Source of the DNA: Sweltsa coloradensis
Taxonomy: Eukaryota; Arthropoda; Insecta; Plecoptera; Chloroperlidae
NCBI GenBank assembly: GCA_024449915.1
Contig: JAMZAV010000050.1
Span: forward strand, 248,001 to 312,000
DNA: 64,000 bases
Direction: 5' to 3'
Each line of letters starts with the position of its first letter. Position 1 is the stretch's first letter. The translations under genes were made by a program, and so were the position numbers. Positions 42,883 to 51,900 of the stretch are shown in pieces. A model generated the notes under the pieces. The model made no database searches. It was not told where the DNA came from and worked only from the letters and a program-made list of their open reading frames with translations.

Positions 42883-45800
42883 CTGAAAAATAAAATAATG
42901 TGCTTTAATATCAAACTCCAATCTGCGTGTTGTCATGAACACTTCCATATTTTCAACAAACGTTTTGAATTCACATTAATTAGAAATAAAATAACGGATA
43001 CCTACAAATTGCCATCGAGGATGCCGAGAACATCTTACTTATACACTGGCATCAGAGACTAGAAGAATTAAAAATAAAAATAGTAAAAATATCTAACACA
43101 CAGCTGAGGGGGTGTCGTATAATTAAGCTTACAGTGTGTTGTGAGCGGAGAAAGGTGACGAGGGAAAGACCAAGAGAGACAAATAGTTTGCCCAAGTACA
43201 AGCACTAGTTAATTCATTTTTTATTTGACAGCTGGCCAAACTACATTGGATGGCCACAGGGGTCCAGTGCACTAATCAATAAAACATCCAATGTTACACT
43301 TACATGAATAAAATAAGACTACAAATAAGCCCTTCGACAACAAATGAAGGAAATTAATGGTTGTGAACATTGTTGTAAAGATGATGAACAATGACATTGA
43401 TGCATGATTGATGACTTTTTTCTCTCAGAAAAAAAAAACAGTTTGGCAAGAACAATTTTTTTTTTTTTAAATAAGGCTTAGGTCTATTTTAGTGTGAATA
43501 AGGTTACCTGTCTTCTCTATCCTTCTCTTTCTTCTGCTTGCTGTCTTGTTTGGCTTTCTCTCGTTTCTCCTTCTCGGCTTGTTGAACGACGGCAACGTTC
43601 GTGTTCTTCTCTAACCCGTTCTCCTTTGTCTCTACCGAACGTTCCTTAGGGTTATCGTCTCCCTCGTCCTCGTGGTCAGACATCTAGAATGTGGTGTCAA
43701 ACAGTTTACACTTACGAAGCTTGGAGGTTGTCCGTGCGCCCGCGTGACGTACGCAGGTAGGTAGTGTCATTAGGTTACATTCCAGCAGGCGGACAGGCAC
43801 AACACAGTATGATAGGGATGCCCAACGATATGAAAATCCATTATCGATATCGAAAAAAAATGGCCAAACGATATCGATATATATCGATATTTTCCCTCCA
43901 ATTTTTAAATATAGTTCCCACAACATGTGCGTCTTCCCATCGCCACGACCACTGTATGACGCCAGTTCAAACCGTGCCGTGCTTAGCCGCACCGGGCCGC
44001 GACAGTGCTGTGCCGAGTGCACTCTCAGCAGACGACGCGATGTCGACTGGATACTGCAGAATTACTCAATGCCGAAAGTCGAAACCAAATTTTTTCATTT
44101 TTTAACGCGTTTTTTCGCAATTTTAGTACTTTGAAATATCGCGATGTAGAAAACAAATATCAATATCGAAATTAATTGTGTGTATCGATATATATTGATA
44201 TATCGATATCGATGGGCAACCTTACAGTAGGCTTATGATGACTGTCAAAGCTATTTAAAGTCGTCAACTTAATCCACGTGTTTCGTCAAGACAAGCCAGG
44301 CGAATGGAGGCAACTAAAAATCGGCTAGCTAAACGCAAACGAAACACATAACTAAACCTGTGGGAGGGTCACGAAGAACTATCTATCTACATACATTATG
44401 TCATCATCAGCAAGGTGACATCACAGTTCACACCGCATTCTATCTGTCATACACCCACGCAGGGGTGGAAAATTACCGGCCGCCCGCTCACCCGGGTGAG
44501 TAAAAATTTCATGCTGGCCCCTATATCATCAAGAAGTAAAAAAATAAAACAAATTCAATTTTTTTTTTCAAGCACCTTGCAACATAGGCCTATTGGACCT
44601 ATTTTGGTGTTTTTTTATTTATCAATGCAACATTAACTAGCTACCGGTACTTCCACAAGTTATTATTGATATAAATTCACTTTAAATCGCGTTTTCGGCA
44701 ATTAAACGTTATGCAATACTAAAAAAAATTTGACAAGGCAAATTTGCCTTCGGCGGCTGGGGCTTCACCCCTGACCCCGGCCATACAGCGATACAACTGG
44801 CCCCTACTCTTTTTTTCCTAGCCCCTAAAGTTTTAGTGGATTTGTCCACCCCTGCACTCACAGACAGGAGGATATTCATACTGGTCACTGGTCAACACAA
44901 CCAGTAAGAGGGCTTCCCTAAAAAAAAAATGTATTTAGTTCTACCCACTCAGTCATAGGCCTAACTGATGTTCAGTGGGCCCGACATTAAACCAAAGCGA
45001 TCAAGCCAACCCTATAGACCCCGATGCAATCGACGAGTGAGCAATAAGCCAATAACCAACCAAAGATCGATATTTTGTAACAGGAACTATAGCAATCAAT
45101 ATATATATACAGTAAGATCTCTCTTATCCGAGTTGGATGAGACCGGGGGCACCTCGGATTTGCGAAAAACTCGGATGGCGCGGATCAATTGTTTATTTGC
45201 TCTCGTAGCATAGCCTGATGTGGTAAAATGATATATGACACATGTAATGGATAAAGGAACATAAAATACACACGATACACTTCATACAGGGTATACTAAA
45301 TGATTTAATAGCTTGTAATTCAAGCTCACGAACACACGTACACAATTAGGCCTACATGTCGTAATAAAAACGTATGTCTAGGCCTAGGCCTAGGCCTAAA
45401 CTCGACGCAGTAGGCCTAGGCCTACAATGCAAACATAGGCCTAGGCCTAGCTCTCTTTCTCATGTGGGAAAACCTCTCACTACTATGCCCGCGCTGAAGC
45501 TCACGACGCAAGATAAGTCTGGGAAAGAAATAAGATAAGCCCAGGAATAACAATTCAATGCGTCGTGATTACGAATTTCGTGAATCGGTTGAAACATGAT
45601 TGCATCTAGTTCCACAACAACCATCTTTGAACAGCTGTGTGTGTAGATGGCTGGATCGTATGCACACGCGCAGGCGCGCGACGCACACTGACCTCTATAT
45701 GCTCAGTGGGTGGCACTGACGCTTACCGGCGATGCGCCCGACGCACACTGACCACTGAACTCTATACGCTCAGTACACTGATGCACACTGCTCGAAAGTC

Positions 45801-45933
45801 GAGATATATCGCCGATCTATCTTCTTTGCACTCACTCGTAAGGCATGCCTACAAATGTATGAGAGTACATTTAAAAAAGTGCGGCGCGGCGCCTGTAATT
45901 ATTTTTATGTTTTATTTACGTATTTAAAACTTT

Positions 45934-45964
<31 letters not shown>

Positions 45965-48900
45965 GGCGGCTCGGTTAACACGGAACATCGGATAAGAGGA
46001 GATCGGATAAGAGAGATCTTACTGTATATAGGCTATATAATGTTTTACCTTGGCTTTATAGTAGGCGACTATGACGCTGTTATGTTAGTACTTTAGATAG
46101 AAATTACAAAACGGTGTAGTCACTTTTTTAATTTCTATCTAAAGTACTAACATAGGCTATATAGGCCTAGTATATATAGCAAATACACAGTGCTCGAAGT
46201 GGGGCGGGATGGGGCGGGATGTCATCCCGCCACTTTTCGATTTAAGGCCTCTTTCCATCCCGCCACTTATTGTTTACAATAACAGCAACCAGAATGCCAA
46301 TAAATGTTAAATAACCGAAAAATACCAGTTGTCCTAAATTTTTCATAACATCGGACGACTGGAAAGGTTGTTGTGGAACAAATGCAGAATGGACCCCCTC
46401 GACATCACCCCCCCCCCCCCCCCCGCCACCATCTGGACCTGCTGGGGATAAAGGTCAAAAAAACAATTTAAATTTAGCTGCAGTTCTCTCAGCAGGTGAA
46501 AAGTTTTATTGCCCCCTGGGCTTTATGTTTTTTAAATTAAATATTTGTGTGCAATACTGAAATAAAATGACCACTATTGAAAATGGTTTTACATGGAAAA
46601 TGGTGGCCACACCCCTTTTTTTTAAATTTAAAAATTTTAAAAAACCCGAGGCCTATAGGCTATACTCGTTTTAAATACAGTACGTCTCCAAAAAATACCG
46701 CACAATGAAAATATAATTGCGAATAAACTAGTCTCTTTTTTTCGTTGAACATCTAAATTCTTTTTGTACATACCAAAAAATGCCAGAATACGGGAATGCA
46801 AAAAATTAACAGGAGAAATGAATTCACAAACCAATCAGGAATGGGAGAGGGTTTTTTGGGGTGGGTACCCCTCGGGATTCTATTTTCAAAAATTTAAAGT
46901 TGGTCCCGCGCTTAAAGAATCAACACCATTTTTAAAACATGTGTCCTACATAGTATTTGGCAACCGTGTTCTTCAAACCTGAACCCCACGCAGGATGTTT
47001 TAACCTGAGAACTCTGACTAAAAGTAAACGAAACACATGTGTATCTATACTTGATAGGAGTTTTTCTCTGGAAGAGCCGAAAAAACATATCCAACAGTAA
47101 TAGTTATACAAAAACAATGCACACGACACGCTGTTATCCTCCTCTCTCTTGCTATCTCCGCCTTTCCCCTTTTTTTGTGTCTTACGTTTCTTTTTTTTTG
47201 TTTTGTTGTTGCTGCTTTTGTTTTTCTCTGAAAAATAAAATAATTTTTTTAATTCAAACCCCAAATCTGGTTTTGTCATGAACATTTCCCATATTTTAAA
47301 CAAACTTTTTTAAATTCCTTTAATTAGAAAAAAAAAACGGATACCTACAAATTGCCATCGAGGATGTGAAACTTTTACTTATCACTGGCATCAGAAAACT
47401 AAAAATTAAAATAAAAATAGTAAAAATATCTAAAACACAGCTGAGGGGTGTCGTATAATACTTACAGTTGTTGTGAGCGGAGAAGGTACGAGGGAAGACC
47501 AAGAGGGGACAATAGTTTGCTTAAGTAAAAGCACTAGTTAATTCATTTTTATTTGACGACTGCAACTACTTTGGGATGGCCACAGGGGTCCAGTGCACTA
47601 ATTAATAAAACATCCAATGTTAACTTACATGAATAAAATAAGATTACAAATAAGCCCTTCGACAACAAATAAAGGAATTAAGGCTGTGAACTTTGTTGTA
47701 AAGATGATGAACGATAAATTTGATGCATGATTGATGACTTTTATCTCCCCGAAAAAAAAACAGTTTGGTAAAACTTTTTTTTTTTTTTTTAAAAAAGGCT
47801 TAGGTCTTTTTTAGTGTGAATAAGGTTACCTGTCTTCTCTATCCTTCTCTTTCTTCTGCTTGCTGTCTTTGTTTGGCTTTCTCTCGTTTCTCCTTCTCGG
47901 CTTTTTGAACGACGGCAAACCCTTCGTGTTCTTCTCTAACCCGTTCTCCTTTGTCTCTAACCGAACGTTCCTTAGGGTTATCGTCTCCCTCGTCCTCGTG
48001 GGCAGACACTAGAATGTGGTTTTCAAACAGTTTACACTTACGATGCTTGGGGGTTGTCGTGCGCCCGCGTGACGTACGCAAAGGGAGGTAGTGTCATTAG
48101 GGTTTCATTCCAGCAGGCGGACAGGGCACAACCCCAGTATGATAGGGTGCCCAACGATATGAAAATCCATTATCGATATCGAAAAAAAATGGCCAAACGA
48201 TTATCGATATATATCGATATTTTTTCCCCCCAATTTTAAATATAGTTTTCCCACAACATGTGCGTCTTCCCATCGCCACGACCACTGTATGACGCCAGTT
48301 CAAACCGTGCCGTGCTTAGCCGCACCGGGCCGCGACAGGCTGTGCCCAGTGGCACTCTCAGCAGACGACGCGATGTCGACTGGATACTGCGAATTACTCA
48401 ATGCCGAAAGTCAAACCAAATTTTTTCATTTTTACGCGTTTTTAACGCAATTTTAGTACTTTGAAATATCGCGATGTAGAAAACAAATATCAATATCGAA
48501 ATTAATTGTGTGTTCGATATATATTGATATATCGATATCGATGGGCAAACCTTAAAAGTAGGCCTATTGATGACTGTCAAAGCTATTTAAAGTCGTCAAC
48601 TTAATCCACGTGTTTCGTCAAGACAAGCCAGGCGAATGGAGGCAACTAAAAATCGGCTAGCTAAACGCAAACGAAACACATAACTAAACCTGTGGGAGGG
48701 TCACGAAGGACTATCTATCTACATACATTATGTCATCATCAGCAAGGTGACATCACAGTTCACACCGCATTCTGTCATACACACACCCACGCAGGGGTGG
48801 AAAATTACCGGCCGCCCGCTCACCCGGGTGTAGGGTGTCCATTCGTCCCGTTAAAAACGGACAGTCCCGTTTTTTAGGGACCTGTCCCGGTGTCCCGACA

Positions 48901-51900
48901 ACTGTTCACGGGACGCTGTTTTGTCCCGTTTTTGTAATATACCGATTTCACGTGTAGCTCGTGGCTTCGTCTGCTGTAAATTTACGGACTAGGCCTACGC
49001 GTATTCTGTATACACTTTTCTGCTGGCCTTGACTTTGCACGAATGAATGCGTCATCAGCAGGCGGAGTGTAGAGGGGGGTGGGTTGGTTTACGGCATCAG
49101 TTACAAGAATTGTCCCGAGCCCCAACGAAGTTTTTGTCGTTTTGCAGCCGAGCAACATGATAAAACATAACTGTGAGAATCACAATAAATATTTAATTTG
49201 ATAATTCACCAAAAACAAACCTTCCTTGGGTCCTTGCTTGCTCAGATCGTTGTAAATGCTGTCGTGAGGAAAAAATATCAACAAATTTTAGAGTGCTTGC
49301 AAGCCTACTTCGCCTGCTTATTTGTAGAACTGATTGTATTCAACAGATAGAATATATAGTTCGCAATTCGATATATTATTATTAGCAGCAATTAAATGGT
49401 GGGGAATCTAATTTTGATTTGAAAACATATTTTTACTTCATAGCCTCACTTTTACGAGATAGTTTTTTCGTCTCGTACGCGTGAGTGTGTAAAATGCCGC
49501 CGCCTAAACGTGTGTTTTCAATGACGATGTTAAGAAGGACTTTCCTTATCTTGTTAGACACGAGACTGATAATGACAAAGTGTTTTGTACGATCTGCAAA
49601 GCAACATTTTCTATAGTTATTATCCATTAAGGTAATCCCCGAGTTGCCATTTTTCAGTTAAAACATGACAAAATAATTGTAGTATGGTGAAAATTTTTTT
49701 CGCCTTCGGCGAAAAGGCCTCCGGCGGCTGGGGCTTCGCCCCAGACCCCAGCTACAGCCGCCAGAAGTTTGTCCCGCTTTTTTGGTTTGAAAATCTGGAC
49801 ACCCTACCCGGGTGAGTAAAAATTTTCATGCGGGCCCCTAAATCATCGAGAAGTAAAAAATAAAACAATTTTTTTTTTCAAGCACCTTGCAACATAGGCC
49901 TATTGGACCTATTTTGGTGTTTTTTTATTTATCAATGCAACATTAACTAGCTACTTCCACAAGTTATTATTGATATAAATTCACTTTAAATCACGTTTTA
50001 GGCAATTAAACGTTATGCAATACTAAAAAAAAATTGACAAGGCAAATTTGCCTTCGGCGGCTGGGGCTTCACCCCTGACCCCGGCCATACAGCGATACAA
50101 CTGGCCCCTACTCTTTTTTTCCTAGCCCCTAAAGTTTTAGTGGATTTGTACACCCCTGCACTCACAGACAGGAAGATATTCATACTGGTCACTGGTCAAC
50201 ACAACCAGTAAGAGGGCTTCCCTAAAAAAAAAATGTATTTAGTTCTACCCACTCAGTCATAGGCCTAACTGATGTTCAGTGGGCCCGACATTAAACCAAA
50301 GCGATCAAGCCAACCCTATAGACCCCGATGCAATCGACGAGTGAGCAATAAGCCAATAACCAACCAAAGATCGATATTTTGTAACAGGAACTATAGCAAT
50401 CAATATATATATATATATAGGCTATATAATGTTTTACCTTGGCTTTATAGTAGGGGACTATGACGCTGTTATGTTAGTACTTTAGATAGAAATTACAAAA
50501 CGGTGTAGTCACTTTTTTAATTTCTATCTAAAGTACTAACATAGGCTATATAGGCCTAGTATATATAGTAAATACATAGTATAGACAGTGTGAACACCCG
50601 CAAATCAACGACATAATCAACAAGGCCGATTCAAAATAATGTTGAATTTATTATGTACTACCTTGTTGCTAGGACGGCTCCAAAGTCACCGTTCACTAAT
50701 TCCTAAAACAAGAACTGATGGATTTAAGTCCAAATCAGAAGTTTAAAACATTTGCCTATAGCGGGAATCGAACCCCCAAGGAACCTTCTGCATTGGAAGC
50801 AGGTAGGCTAACCACGGTAAGACAACGAGACACACTTTCAAACTTTCCTCCTCGGGCGACAAACTATCCATGAACACCAGAGCTGGATTCAAAACAGTAC
50901 CCTACCCATGGCAACCAGAGTTAAGTTGCCCCACATGCTGTGTTGCTCTCTTGCTATCATTCATTATTACCGTATTGGACCGAATATAGCTTGATCTCGA
51001 ATTTAACACGACCCCCAATTTTTCAGAATCATTTCAAGGAAAAAGAAAAATCAAAGAAAATTAAAATGTACAAGAAACATTTTTTATTTACAATGCAATA
51101 GGGATGACTTCGGGTCGAAAAATCCGGAACCGGATCCACCCTCTCCGGATCCGGTTCGGAACCGGTTCCTACACATATTTTTCTTTCTCAATTTTCGTAA
51201 ATTTGAATCTGCGCGGGCTAATTTCGATTGAAAACATGGGCGGGGCGATAATCGATTCGAATTTCGATAGGGGCGGAGCCGTGTCCCAGACATTGTAAGA
51301 ACTGCTAAGTGAGAACAGTTGAACAAACAATGGCCTAGGGCCTACAAGATTGTTTGCTTTCGTTTTTGTTCATAAAGTTTGGATTATGTGATCTTAAACG
51401 TGAAAAATAGAATAAGTATATGATTAAAATGTTATTAACAAGTTCTGCAATGTTATTATAACACAACACATGGGCCTAGGCTAAGCCTAGGTCAAAATTG
51501 TGACGCAACATTCATAGAGCCTAGGCCTAGCCTAAGAATTTTGCAACCCGGGTGTTTCTGGCTCATTTATTCTCGTCTGTGCCTAGACCCTTGGCAACTT
51601 TTAGGTTAAAATAGAACGGTTCCGAAAAAAGGGAACCGGATCGTAATGGAACCGGTTCCGAACCGGTTTCCGGGTACCCGAAGTCATCCCTACAATGCAA
51701 TGATGAACAGACTAAAGTTTCATTCTTACAACAAAACATTTTGAACAATGTTAGGGACTAGTCCTATGTTTTTTAACAGGGTAGGGCCAAGCACAAGCTC
51801 ACATAGACCAACCACAGTTAACCAGTCTGATTAAGGGACTACAAATCGATCATTGTGACCTAGAATCGATTCGAGATCGATTCCAAAGAAAAAACTTTTT

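Larger units (their letters stand above)
42088..46192. repeat. Segmental duplication copy A
   Basis: It is paralogous to 46456-50578. It starts at ACAATTTTAAATTAGCTGC inside the SINE-like element and ends after CTAGTATATATAGCAAATAC. It includes CCDC43 exons 3-4, a short hAT element (43813-44224), an older hAT (44460-44854) and a pogo-like insertion (45110-46024) that copy B lacks. Confidence 0.9.
46456..50578. repeat. Segmental duplication copy B
   Basis: Paralogous to copy A. From 48100 rightward it is almost identical to A, but 46456 to about 48100 carries dense single-base indels and substitutions. It has a unique hAT insertion (48831-49806) and lacks the pogo-like element of copy A. Confidence 0.9.

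Noticed and set aside
43508..43683. ATG at 43683 as the start of a separate small Lys/Glu-rich protein
   Set aside because: It follows a splice acceptor directly and joins in phase 0 to the CCDC43 exon ending AQYSQ, so it is internal.
50757..50832. Functional tRNA-Trp gene
   Set aside because: Acceptor stem pairs poorly and the T stem is mismatched; treated as a pseudogene or SINE head.
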